DNA of 46,726 nt from Deltaproteobacteria bacterium (GTDB taxonomy: Bacteria > Myxococcota > Polyangia > Haliangiales > Haliangiaceae), in assembly GCA_018262455.1 (NCBI GenBank), contig JAGSPR010000016.1, forward strand, positions 1 to 46,726, written 5' to 3'. Shown in pieces: positions 40,123 to 46,726 of this stretch. Numbering within the stretch: the stretch's first letter is position 1; every line of letters starts with the position of its first letter. Below the pieces are notes generated by a model. It saw only the letters and a program-made list of their open reading frames with translations. It ran no database searches and was not told the DNA's origin. A program made the position numbers and the translations under genes.

Positions 40123-40890
40123 CTAGCGCCGAGCGGGGCGTCGGTCGCGGCCGCGGCGTACGAACGCGACGATCGCGGCGAGCACGAAGCCGAGCACGGC
40201 GGCCGCGCCGACGACGAGGCTCGTCGGCACCCCGCGCTGGGCCTGCGGGCCCGACGTGTTGCACGAGGCATCGCCGAGCGGCGCCCGGTCGGACGCGGTG
40301 AACACGAGGTCGAGCCCGGCGTCCGCCAGCGGCCCGCCGGCGCCGACGAACCGGTAGTCATGGCCCGGGTCCTCGATCGGGCCGATCCGCGCGTGGTCGA
40401 CCGCCACCCCCGGGCTGTCCTCGACCAGGACCTCGGTCTCGCCGGGTCGCGGCAGCTGGAATCGATCTCGCATCACGACGGCGTGGCGACCGCGCGCCGC
40501 TGGCAGGCAAAGGTAGGTGATGAGGTCGATCGAGAACGATCCGCCCCGCACCGTGGGCGAACCCATCCCGACGGAGACCTCGGCCCACACGATGTCGTGC
40601 TTGCCCGCGTCAACGCTGACGTCGAGCGCGGCCGCGACCTCGGCCGCGAGCTTGGTGCCGAAGGTCTGGGCCTCGGACTCGCTGATCAGGCCGTCGTGAT
40701 CGGCATCGATCGAAGGTCGAAGCTGCGCGCCTGGCACCTCGCCGAAGAACACGGTGTACGCGAGGCGGACGCGATCCCCGAGTGGCGTCAGCTTGAGGTA
40801 TCGGTTGTTTTCGTCGACGGAGGGCGCGACGTGGGCCGACGCTTGGGCCGCGACGACCACCGTGATCGCCAGCACGAGGAGCGCTCGCAT
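40123..40890 (-). CDS. Exported EF-hand protein with C-terminal membrane anchor
   Basis: A 255-residue protein starting at the ATG at 40890 (an upstream in-frame start adds an unlikely His/Pro-rich leader). It has a signal peptide ending around Ala-Ser-Ala-His, a beta-rich domain, and one canonical EF-hand loop DADHDGLISESE (12 residues, ligands at positions 1, 3, 5 and 12). A final membrane helix comes before the basic RRGRDRRPARR tail. The N-terminal part (AHVAPSVDENNRYLKL, VRLAYTVFFGEVPG) recalls the periplasmic part of HupE/NicO-type metal transporters, but the transporter helices are missing. Probably calcium-binding on the periplasmic face; the resemblance is only suggestive. Confidence 0.7.
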   Translation of the reverse strand: MRALLVLAITVVVAAQASAHVAPSVDENNRYLKLTPLGDRVRLAYTVFFGEVPGAQLRPSIDADHDGLISESEAQTFGTKLAAEVAAALDVSVDAGKHDIVWAEVSVGMGSPTVRGGSFSIDLITYLCLPAARGRHAVVMRDRFQLPRPGETEVLVEDSPGVAVDHARIGPIEDPGHDYRFVGAGGPLADAGLDLVFTASDRAPLGDASCNTSGPQAQRGVPTSLVVGAAAVLGFVLAAIVAFVRRGRDRRPARR

Positions 40891-40970
40891 CCGGGCATGG
40901 TGCGCCGGAACTGGATGGGGTTCAACGTGACCGTTGACCTCGCAGGATTGCACGTGGTCAAGTGCGCCCG

Positions 40971-42404
40971 ATGAGGAAGCCCACCGTCGTCTTGCTTGGG
41001 ATCTTGTTCGCCGGTACGTGGGCGTGCGGTGACGACGGCGGCGGCGGCGATCTGTTCCCGACCAAGCCCGAATGCACCGGCGACTCGATCGCCGCGCTCG
41101 CTGGAACCCAGCCCCAGGTGATCTCGAAGCTCGAGATCGGCACCTCGGATGACGGGTTCGATCTCGATCACGATGGCAAGCCGGACAACAAGCTCGCGGC
41201 GATCGGAAGCGCCGCGAAGAGCGCGATCGCGGACGCGCTCAACGCTTACGCGCTCGTCCTCCCGATCGAGTTCTTCGATCTCCCGGCGGCGGCGGCCGAC
41301 ACCTGCGTCAAGTTCGCCGTGTACCTCGGCGCCGCCGTCAAGGATGCCGACGCCGACGGCAACCTGCCGATGATCGCCGTGGGCGACTGCAACGACCACG
41401 ACCCCGCGATCAAGGCGGGCCAGCCCGAGGTCGCCGGCAACGGCAAGGACGACGACTGCGATGGCCTCGCAGACGAGGATGATCAGGACGCCCCGAACAC
41501 CACCGACACGATGGATCGCGATGGCGACGGTCAGACAGTCGCGCAGGGCGATTGCGACGACACCAACGCGGCGGTGAAGCACGGCGCGGTCGAGATCTGT
41601 GGCGATGGTCTCGATAACGATTGCGACGGCGTCGCCGATCGCACCGTGCGCGCTGGCATGCAGCCGGTGTGCAGCCCGTTTGACCGTGGCGTCGCCGAGA
41701 TCTCGCTCGACCCGACCTCGTTCGTCAGCGGCGAGCCGGCGGTCGCGTTCCGCGACGGCGTCATCACCGAGCAGGACGGCACGCTCCGGCTCGAGGCGGG
41801 CCCTTCGGTGTTCAGCGTCAACATCCCGGTGACCGACGGCGTCACGCTCGACCTCAAGATCACGGGGGCCACCATCAAGGCCGATGTGGTCGACGAGGGC
41901 GGCGCGATCGTGCTCAAGAACGGCCGCCTCGGGGGCGTGATCGATTCGAAGACCGCCGACACGATCCGCGGCCTCAAGGTCGATCTCCTCGGGCTGCTCC
42001 CCGAGAACTCGCTGCTCGACGCCACGTTCGCGAACCTGCTCGGCTCGTTGCTCGCGCTGCCCCGGGCGAACGCGGACATCTCGCAGAAGTACTCGGGCTG
42101 CCGCACGCCGGACATCGATGTCGATCAGGACGGCCTCGAGGCGTACTGCGACAGCTGCGCCGATCCGACGGTCGACCACTGCCCGCTCGACGACATGGGG
42201 AACCCGAAGGATCCCAAGATCGTCGACACCTGCATCGATGGCGACGGCACCGAGGTCAAGGATGTGGTCGACGACGCGGGCGTGGTGATCATGCAATGCA
42301 GCGAGGCCGTCAAGGACGGCAAGTCGCGGTTCGTCGATGGCATCTCGGTCGAGCTCAACTTCGAGACGACCGCCGTCAAGAAGCTCATCAGCCCGGCGAA
42401 TTGA
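40971..42404 (+). CDS. Probable lipoprotein with MopE-type metal-binding repeats
   Basis: A 477-residue protein from the ATG at 40971. A lipoprotein-like signal ends near Trp-Ala-Cys, although the residues before the Cys are not ideal. The next 170 residues include two MopE-like motifs: GDCNDHDPAIKAG with NGKDDDCDG, and GDCDDTNAAVKHG with CGDGLDNDCDG. These acidic, Cys-paired loops are known as putative metal (calcium or copper) binding repeats of surface proteins. A beta-rich part and a further acidic, Cys-containing region (CRTPDIDVDQDGLEAYCDSC) follow. Likely on the cell surface. maf begins 1 nt after its stop, an odd pairing by function. Confidence 0.75.
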   Translation: MRKPTVVLLGILFAGTWACGDDGGGGDLFPTKPECTGDSIAALAGTQPQVISKLEIGTSDDGFDLDHDGKPDNKLAAIGSAAKSAIADALNAYALVLPIEFFDLPAAAADTCVKFAVYLGAAVKDADADGNLPMIAVGDCNDHDPAIKAGQPEVAGNGKDDDCDGLADEDDQDAPNTTDTMDRDGDGQTVAQGDCDDTNAAVKHGAVEICGDGLDNDCDGVADRTVRAGMQPVCSPFDRGVAEISLDPTSFVSGEPAVAFRDGVITEQDGTLRLEAGPSVFSVNIPVTDGVTLDLKITGATIKADVVDEGGAIVLKNGRLGGVIDSKTADTIRGLKVDLLGLLPENSLLDATFANLLGSLLALPRANADISQKYSGCRTPDIDVDQDGLEAYCDSCADPTVDHCPLDDMGNPKDPKIVDTCIDGDGTEVKDVVDDAGVVIMQCSEAVKDGKSRFVDGISVELNFETTAVKKLISPAN

Positions 42405-42405
42405 G

Positions 42406-43002
42406 GTGACCGCACTGGTGTTGGCGTCGGCGTCTCCTCGCCGGCGCGAGATGCTCGAACGGATCGGGATCCCGCTCGACGTGCAACCCGCCGAGATCGA
42501 CGAGGGTGTGCTCGTCGGCGAGGCTCCGGAGCCGTACGTCCGCCGGATCGCGCGCGAGAAGGCCATGGTCGTGGCGAGCCGGAGCGGCGACGAGCGCTGG
42601 GTGCTCGCCGCCGACACCACCGTCACGATCGGCGGCGCGATCCTCGGCAAGGCCGAGTCCCCCGAGGAGGCAACCGCGATGCTGGGCAGGCTGTCGGCGC
42701 GCACGCATCAGGTGCTCACCGCGTTCGTGCTGCGGCGCGGCGTGGTCGTGCGTGAGGTCGTCGTGTCGACCGACGTGGTGATGGTCGAGATCGATGACGC
42801 GACGCTCGCCGACTATGTCGCGTCGGGAGAGTGGCGGGGCAAGGCGGGGGCGTACGCGATCCAGGGGATCGGCGCCGCGCTCGTGCGCGAGATCCGCGGC
42901 TCGGTCACCAACGTGATCGGGCTGCCGATGGCGGAGGTGATCGACGCCCTGCGCGAGGTCGGGGGCCCGGTGCCGCGACTCGCTGCCGGGGATCCCTCGT
43001 GA
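42406..43002 (+). CDS. maf: Maf family nucleoside triphosphate pyrophosphatase
   Basis: A 198-residue enzyme that hydrolyses non-canonical or excess NTPs (dTTP/UTP type in many homologues) to the monophosphate. Signatures: LASASPRRREML near the N-terminus, REKAMVVA, the catalytic ADTTV segment, PEEATAMLGRLSARTHQVLTAF, and GKAGAYAIQG. Length is normal. The GTG at 42406 fits the start of the family domain (ALVLASASPRR) and lies directly after the lipoprotein stop. yggS overlaps its end (GTGA), so these two housekeeping genes are coupled. Confidence 0.92.
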   Translation: MTALVLASASPRRREMLERIGIPLDVQPAEIDEGVLVGEAPEPYVRRIAREKAMVVASRSGDERWVLAADTTVTIGGAILGKAESPEEATAMLGRLSARTHQVLTAFVLRRGVVVREVVVSTDVVMVEIDDATLADYVASGEWRGKAGAYAIQGIGAALVREIRGSVTNVIGLPMAEVIDALREVGGPVPRLAAGDPS

Positions 43003-43679
43003 ACGGCCCAACCGCGATCGCCCTCCGCTGGGCCGCCGTGCGCGACCGGGTCGTGGAGGCCAGCGTGCGAGCCGGCCGCGACCCCGCCGGGGTCACGATC
43101 GTCGCGGTGTCCAAGACCCACCCCGCCGAGGCCGTGCGGGACGCGGCCGCCGCGGGCGCGACCGACTTCGGCGAGAACTATGCCCAGGAGCTCGCCAGCA
43201 AGCGCGCGCTGTGCGGGGACGTTCGCTGGCACTACATCGGCCGGCTGCAGCGCAACAAGGCCAAGCTCGTCGCAGGGCAGGTCGTGCTGGTCCACGCCGT
43301 CGAAAGTGTCGAGCTCGCGGAGGAGCTCGGCAAGCGCGCCGGTGGGGTCACCCAGCCGGTGCTCGTCGCCGTCAACCTGGGCGGCGAGGCCACGAAAGGC
43401 GGCGTCACCGCGGACACCGCGGCTGCGCTCGCGCGCTCGATCCTCGCCGTGCCGGGCGTTCGGCTCGACGGCCTGATGACGATGCCGCCACCGAGAGACG
43501 ACCCCGAGGCGAGCCGTCCGGTGTTCGACGCGCTGCGCGTGCTCCGCGATCAGCTGCAGCAGGAGCTCGGCGCTGGCTTGCCGGTGCTGTCGATGGGCAT
43601 GAGTGGCGACTTCGAGATCGCGATCGCCTGCGGCGCGACCCACGTCCGGATCGGCACCGCGATCTTCGGCACGCGCTAG
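42999..43679 (+). CDS. yggS: YggS-type PLP homeostasis protein
   Basis: A 226-residue alanine-racemase-fold protein that binds pyridoxal phosphate and controls free PLP and amino-acid balance; it has no known racemase activity. The PLP lysine is in VAVSKTHP, followed by FGENYAQE, HYIGRLQRNK, VNLGGEATKGGV and LSMGMSGDFEIAIACGATHVRIGTAIFG, all diagnostic. The GTG start at 42999 overlaps the maf stop by 4 nt. The gene ends 19 nt before the stop of the convergent TPR gene. Confidence 0.93.
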   Translation: MNGPTAIALRWAAVRDRVVEASVRAGRDPAGVTIVAVSKTHPAEAVRDAAAAGATDFGENYAQELASKRALCGDVRWHYIGRLQRNKAKLVAGQVVLVHAVESVELAEELGKRAGGVTQPVLVAVNLGGEATKGGVTADTAAALARSILAVPGVRLDGLMTMPPPRDDPEASRPVFDALRVLRDQLQQELGAGLPVLSMGMSGDFEIAIACGATHVRIGTAIFGTR

Positions 43680-43698
43680 CGGTCGGGATCTCGACGCG

Positions 43699-45228
43699 CT
43701 ACTTCAGCTTCGCGAGCAAGGCGCGGGCGCGATCGGCGCCACGTTCGGCGCCACGTTCGGCGCCACGTTCGGCGGGATGATCGGTGAGGAGCTTCGTGAG
43801 GCCGGCGCGGATCCGCGACGCGAGAGGTCGATCGGGGGTGGGGGCGGGCGTGCCGAGCAAGCGGATCGCGTTATCCCAGGCGTCGATCGCGGCAGCTGCG
43901 ACGTCGGGATCGACGCCCGGCATCCCCATCGCCTCGGCGGCATTGGCCCAGTCGGCGGCGGAGCCATAGCGAGCGACACTCCACGCGATGATCGCCCGGT
44001 TGCGCGCGGCCGTGGCCCGCCGAGGTGCCGAGGTGCCGAGCTGCGCGACGCGATCCCAGAGCGTCATCACGTCCCGCATCACGGTGACGTCCTGGAGCTT
44101 GATCGCCTCCTCGTGGTAGCGCAACGCGAGCTCACCGAGCAGCTGGTCGGCTGCCTCGGAGCAGTCGCTGCCGGCCTTGCGGGTCGCCGCCACGACCCGA
44201 TCGGACCCCGTCATGATCTCGGCGCGCCGGCCCAGGCCGCTCGTCGCCCGCAGCGCGCCCACGACGTCGGTGCATGCGCGGTCCGGATCGGGATCGCGCG
44301 TGGCGGTCTCTTGCAGCAGCTTGCGCGCGTCGTCGAGCTTGCCCGCATCGGCGTAACGCTCCGCGAGCGCACGCGCGAGCTCGAGGGCGTGGGCGCGATC
44401 GAGCTGCTCGAGGAACGCGTACGCCTTGTCGCCGGCGCCGATGGCCGCGTAGACGATCAGGCAATCCTTGATCGCCGCGCGCTGGATCATCGAGTCCTTG
44501 CCGCGGGCCAGCTGCACGAAGCCCGCGAGGGCTTCCTGCGGATTGCCGAGGTTGACGTTGACCCACGCGAGCTTGTAGGTCGCGAAGTCGAAGCCGCGGG
44601 CGAGCGGGAACTTGCGGACACGCTCGTAGGCGGCCTTGGCCTCGGCGAGCTGGTCGTGCTCGAACAAGTACTCGGCGAACGCGAGGTAGACGTCGGGGAC
44701 GTGGGCCGATCGCGGGTAGTCCCTGAGGAGGCGGACGTAGAGGATGCGGGCCTCGGGTTCCCGCTTGGCCCGCCACAGCTGCGTGCCGTAGAGGTAGAGC
44801 GCCTCGTCGGCGCGCGGATAGCGGGCGAAGTCCGGGGCCGCGACGAGGTCGCGATAGACGGACGCGGCGGCCTTCGCCTTCGTGGCGTCCCCGGGGTCGG
44901 ACGCGGCGATCGCGTCGAGCGCGGCCGCCAGCCGGAGCAGGACGTCGAGGCGCTCCGGTCCCGTCGCGCGACGCACGAGCTCCCGGAGGGCGCGGAGGCT
45001 CTCCGGCGACGGCAGGACGGGGATCGGGTCCGCGGGCATGCCCGGGGGCTCCGGGGCCGGTTTGCGCACCAGCGGGGTGCCGGTTGCGCCGGGACGGCCG
45101 GGGATGGCCGCGAGCGGGGCCGGCGGCCAGCCGTGCTCGATCAGGGCGCTCGGATCTCGGGTAGGCGGCGCCGCGTGCGCGGACGTCAGGGTGAGGAACC
45201 AGAGGACGAGGGCGAGCCGCGCGACCAT
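43699..45228 (-). CDS. Exported TPR protein with a C-terminal Ala-Glu-Arg-Gly repeat
   Basis: A 509-residue protein starting at the ATG at 45228 with a signal peptide cut near Ala-His-Ala-Ala. After a Pro-rich stretch the body is a long series of helical repeats of the TPR type (for example EARILYVRLLRDYPRSAHVPDVYLAFAEYLF and QLAEAKAAYERVRKFP), ending at about residue 480. The extreme C-terminus carries three Ala-Glu-Arg-Gly units encoded by a perfect 12-bp tandem repeat. It probably acts as a periplasmic scaffold. The promoter lies in the 107-bp divergent gap shared with ruvC. Function unknown. Confidence 0.8.
   Translation of the reverse strand: MVARLALVLWFLTLTSAHAAPPTRDPSALIEHGWPPAPLAAIPGRPGATGTPLVRKPAPEPPGMPADPIPVLPSPESLRALRELVRRATGPERLDVLLRLAAALDAIAASDPGDATKAKAAASVYRDLVAAPDFARYPRADEALYLYGTQLWRAKREPEARILYVRLLRDYPRSAHVPDVYLAFAEYLFEHDQLAEAKAAYERVRKFPLARGFDFATYKLAWVNVNLGNPQEALAGFVQLARGKDSMIQRAAIKDCLIVYAAIGAGDKAYAFLEQLDRAHALELARALAERYADAGKLDDARKLLQETATRDPDPDRACTDVVGALRATSGLGRRAEIMTGSDRVVAATRKAGSDCSEAADQLLGELALRYHEEAIKLQDVTVMRDVMTLWDRVAQLGTSAPRRATAARNRAIIAWSVARYGSAADWANAAEAMGMPGVDPDVAAAAIDAWDNAIRLLGTPAPTPDRPLASRIRAGLTKLLTDHPAERGAERGAERGADRARALLAKLK
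43735..43770. repeat. Three perfect 12-bp tandem repeats inside the TPR gene
   Basis: GGCGCCACGTTC repeated three times with no mismatch, near the 3' end of the TPR gene. Being a multiple of three, copy-number change would lengthen or shorten the protein without breaking the frame. Confidence 0.9.
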
Positions 45229-45335
45229 GGGCGCCGAGCATGACACGCGAGGTGGAGGATCTCTCGCGACCGCTCGTGCCAGGCGAACGCTGCGAACTCG
45301 CGCGGTGTCGGAGGGCTGGAGTAGCTTCGGGCTCC

Positions 45336-45848
45336 ATGCGGATCCTCGGCCTCGACCCCGGTAGCCGGTTCTGCGGCTACGGCGTGATCGACGAGGTCGC
45401 GGGCGAGCTGACCTACGTCGAGTGCGGCGTGCTGACCGCGCCCGGGAGCCAGCCGATGGAGGCCCGGCTCGGCGAGATCGCGCGTGGGCTGCGGGAGGTG
45501 ATCGAGGAGCTCGGTCCGGCCGTCGCGGCGGTCGAGGACGTGTTCCTCCAGCACAACCCACGCTCGGCCCTCGCGCTCGCCCAGGCCCGCGGGATGGCGC
45601 TTGCGGTGATCGGGCTCGCCGGGCTGACGGTCGCGTCGTATCCGCCGGCGAGCGTCAAGAAGGCGGTGTCGGGCTCGGGGCGCGCGGACAAGGACCAGGT
45701 CGCGCGCATGGTGCAGACGCTGATCGGGCTGCGCAGCCTGCCGCGCGTCGATGCAACCGACGCGCTGGCGGTGGCGATCACCCATGGCAGGACGGTGCGG
45801 CCGATCGCGGCACGGTTGACGAGCGCGATGGTGAGGGCCCGGCCATGA
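45336..45848 (+). CDS. ruvC: Holliday junction endonuclease RuvC
   Basis: A 170-residue resolvase that cuts Holliday junctions made during recombination and fork repair. Catalytic acids are visible: Asp7 in MRILGLDPGS, the Glu of VEDVF around residue 67, and the Asp pair in DATDALAVAITHG near the C-terminus. RuvC hallmarks GYGVI and SVKKAVSGSGRADKDQV are also present. Length is normal. The ATG at 45336 fits; upstream codons in frame are not conserved-looking. ruvA overlaps the end by ATGA, giving the usual ruvC-ruvA-ruvB order. Confidence 0.96.
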   Translation: MRILGLDPGSRFCGYGVIDEVAGELTYVECGVLTAPGSQPMEARLGEIARGLREVIEELGPAVAAVEDVFLQHNPRSALALAQARGMALAVIGLAGLTVASYPPASVKKAVSGSGRADKDQVARMVQTLIGLRSLPRVDATDALAVAITHGRTVRPIAARLTSAMVRARP

Positions 45849-46483
45849 TCGCGCGGCTCGAGGGCACGCTCGTCCGCGATGGCGAGCAGGTGATCGTCGA
45901 CTGCCGCGGTGTCGGCTACGAGGTGATCTGCTCGGCGTACACCCTGGCCGCGCTACCGAAGGACGGCGAGCATGTCGTGCTGCGCGTGTACACCCAGATG
46001 CGCGAGACCGCGATCGCGTTGTACGGGTTCGTCGATCAGGCGGAGCGCGCGCTGTTCGATCTGCTGATCACGGTCAAGAACGTCGGGCCGAGCACCGCGG
46101 TCGGGATCCTGTCGGGCTCGAGCCCGCGCGACATCGCGAGCCTGATCGCGCGCCAGGATGTCCCGGGCCTCACGCGGATCAAGGGGATCGGCAAGAAGAC
46201 AGCCGAGCTGCTGGTCGTCGAGCTGCACGAGAAGTGCGAGATCCTGGTGCTGGGGTGGAACGCGCAGGGGGACGTCCGGCCCGTCGCGCTCCCGACCGGC
46301 GCGCGCAAGCCCGGCAGCGGCGGCCGTCACCCGGTGCTCGACGAGGTGGCCTCCGCGCTGATCGGCATGGGCTGGCGACCCGCCGAGGCCGATGCCGCGG
46401 TGGGAGATCTCGCCTTCGATCCCGCGGGTGATGTCACGATCGAAAATCTGTTGCGGCAGGCGCTGCGCAAGATGCCCAGGTAA
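45845..46483 (+). CDS. ruvA: Holliday junction branch migration protein RuvA
   Basis: A 212-residue DNA-binding subunit that forms tetramers on four-way junctions and recruits RuvB. The N-terminal OB fold (MIARLEGTLV, VDCRGVGYEV, VYTQMRETAIALYGF) leads to the two helix-hairpin-helix motifs (ITVKNVGPSTAVGILS and LTRIKGIGKKTAELLVVEL). After a flexible Gly/Pro/Arg linker comes the small RuvB-contacting domain III (EVASALIGMGWRPAEADAAV). Translation is coupled to ruvC by a 4-nt overlap. Length is normal. Confidence 0.96.
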   Translation: MIARLEGTLVRDGEQVIVDCRGVGYEVICSAYTLAALPKDGEHVVLRVYTQMRETAIALYGFVDQAERALFDLLITVKNVGPSTAVGILSGSSPRDIASLIARQDVPGLTRIKGIGKKTAELLVVELHEKCEILVLGWNAQGDVRPVALPTGARKPGSGGRHPVLDEVASALIGMGWRPAEADAAVGDLAFDPAGDVTIENLLRQALRKMPR

Positions 46484-46492
46484 GGTCGTCCC

Positions 46493-46726
46493 GTGGCCCG
46501 CGACAAGCACACCGATCCGCCGCCGCCGCCGCCCGACGAGGTGCGCGAGGTCGCGGCCGCCGAGCGCTCCGGTGAGAAGGCGTGGCAGGCCACGCTGCGC
46601 CCGCGCACGTTCGACGAGTACATCGGCCAGCGCGATCTGATCGACAACCTCAAGGTCTCGGTCCGCGCGGCCAAGCAGAACGGCTGGCCGCTCGATCACT
46701 TCCTGTTCGCCGGCCCGCCGGGGCTC
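46493..46726 (+). CDS. ruvB: Holliday junction helicase RuvB (5' part, cut by window end)
   Basis: The first 78 codons from a GTG at 46493, 9 nt after the ruvA stop. A polar, proline-rich lead (about 20 residues with six consecutive prolines) precedes the conserved start of RuvB: LRPRTFDEYIGQRDLIDNLKV, AAKQNGWPLDH and FAGPPGL, the last being the beginning of the Walker A motif, cut by the window edge. RuvB is the AAA+ motor that drives branch migration with RuvA. Confidence 0.95.
   Translation, partial: MARDKHTDPPPPPPDEVREVAAAERSGEKAWQATLRPRTFDEYIGQRDLIDNLKVSVRAAKQNGWPLDHFLFAGPPGL

Noticed and set aside
43603..45243. A 546-codon plus-strand open frame opposite the TPR gene
   Set aside because: Arg/Gly/Val-rich shadow frame; the minus strand has a signal peptide and regular TPR helices.

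Overview
This is a gene-dense, very GC-rich bacterial chromosome segment with no rRNA, tRNA, CRISPR array, transposase or phage gene that I can recognise. The content points to the Myxococcota (myxobacteria and relatives; I would guess the Kofleriaceae/Haliangium side, by inference only). Reasons: three polypeptides carrying four Ser/Thr kinase domains, two DUF4388/PATAN proteins, an FHA plus sigma-54 activator, a secreted protease ending in a DDGNxxxGDGC cysteine repeat and a MYXO-CTERM-like tail, and many exported TPR and lipoprotein genes. GTG starts are common, and GTGA/ATGA stop-start overlaps mark several operons.

Layout. 0-4.4 kb: the end of an EAK-repeat protein, an exported TPR protein, the lipid II flippase murJ (minus), a zinc-ribbon membrane protein and a stand-alone gspC (minus). 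4.4-14 kb: a kinase-PATAN protein with uup; a membrane protein of the sulfatase/phosphatase fold (minus); a large GCGTAA/GCGTAG hairpin; then ampG, a membrane protein and ribF. 14-16.8 kb: a thermolysin-like secreted protease whose frame is broken. 16.8-21.4 kb (minus): an ECF sigma factor coupled to a zinc-finger/kinase/WD40 fusion. 21.5-21.8 kb: the broken tail of an acyl-CoA mutase gene. 21.8-24.7 kb: an operon for GDP-L-fucose synthesis and transfer (fcl, gmd, GT11). 24.8-31.2 kb: a lipoprotein, a response regulator-PATAN protein (minus), a tandem double kinase (plus) and a cyclic-nucleotide-binding protein (minus). 31.3-36.3 kb: a beta-barrel-like/SppA fusion coupled to a DUF2127-type protein, a small membrane protein and an HTTM-like membrane protein. 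36.3-36.6 kb: a symmetric cassette of four repeats. 36.6-40.9 kb: an RluA-type pseudouridine synthase, an FHA/sigma-54 activator, an alpha/beta hydrolase and an EF-hand protein. 41-45.2 kb: a MopE-like lipoprotein with maf and yggS, then a TPR protein (minus). 45.3 kb to the end: ruvC-ruvA-ruvB, with ruvB cut by the window edge.

Most genes are housekeeping (cell wall, flavin, nucleotide and PLP hygiene, recombination) mixed with signalling. The least ordinary items are the nested inverted-repeat cassette at 36.3-36.6 kb, the hairpin at 10.4 kb, the two multidomain kinases, the SppA fusion and two decayed or frame-broken genes. I do not see a defence island or a biosynthetic cluster. Family assignments were made by eye from motifs, without database searches.
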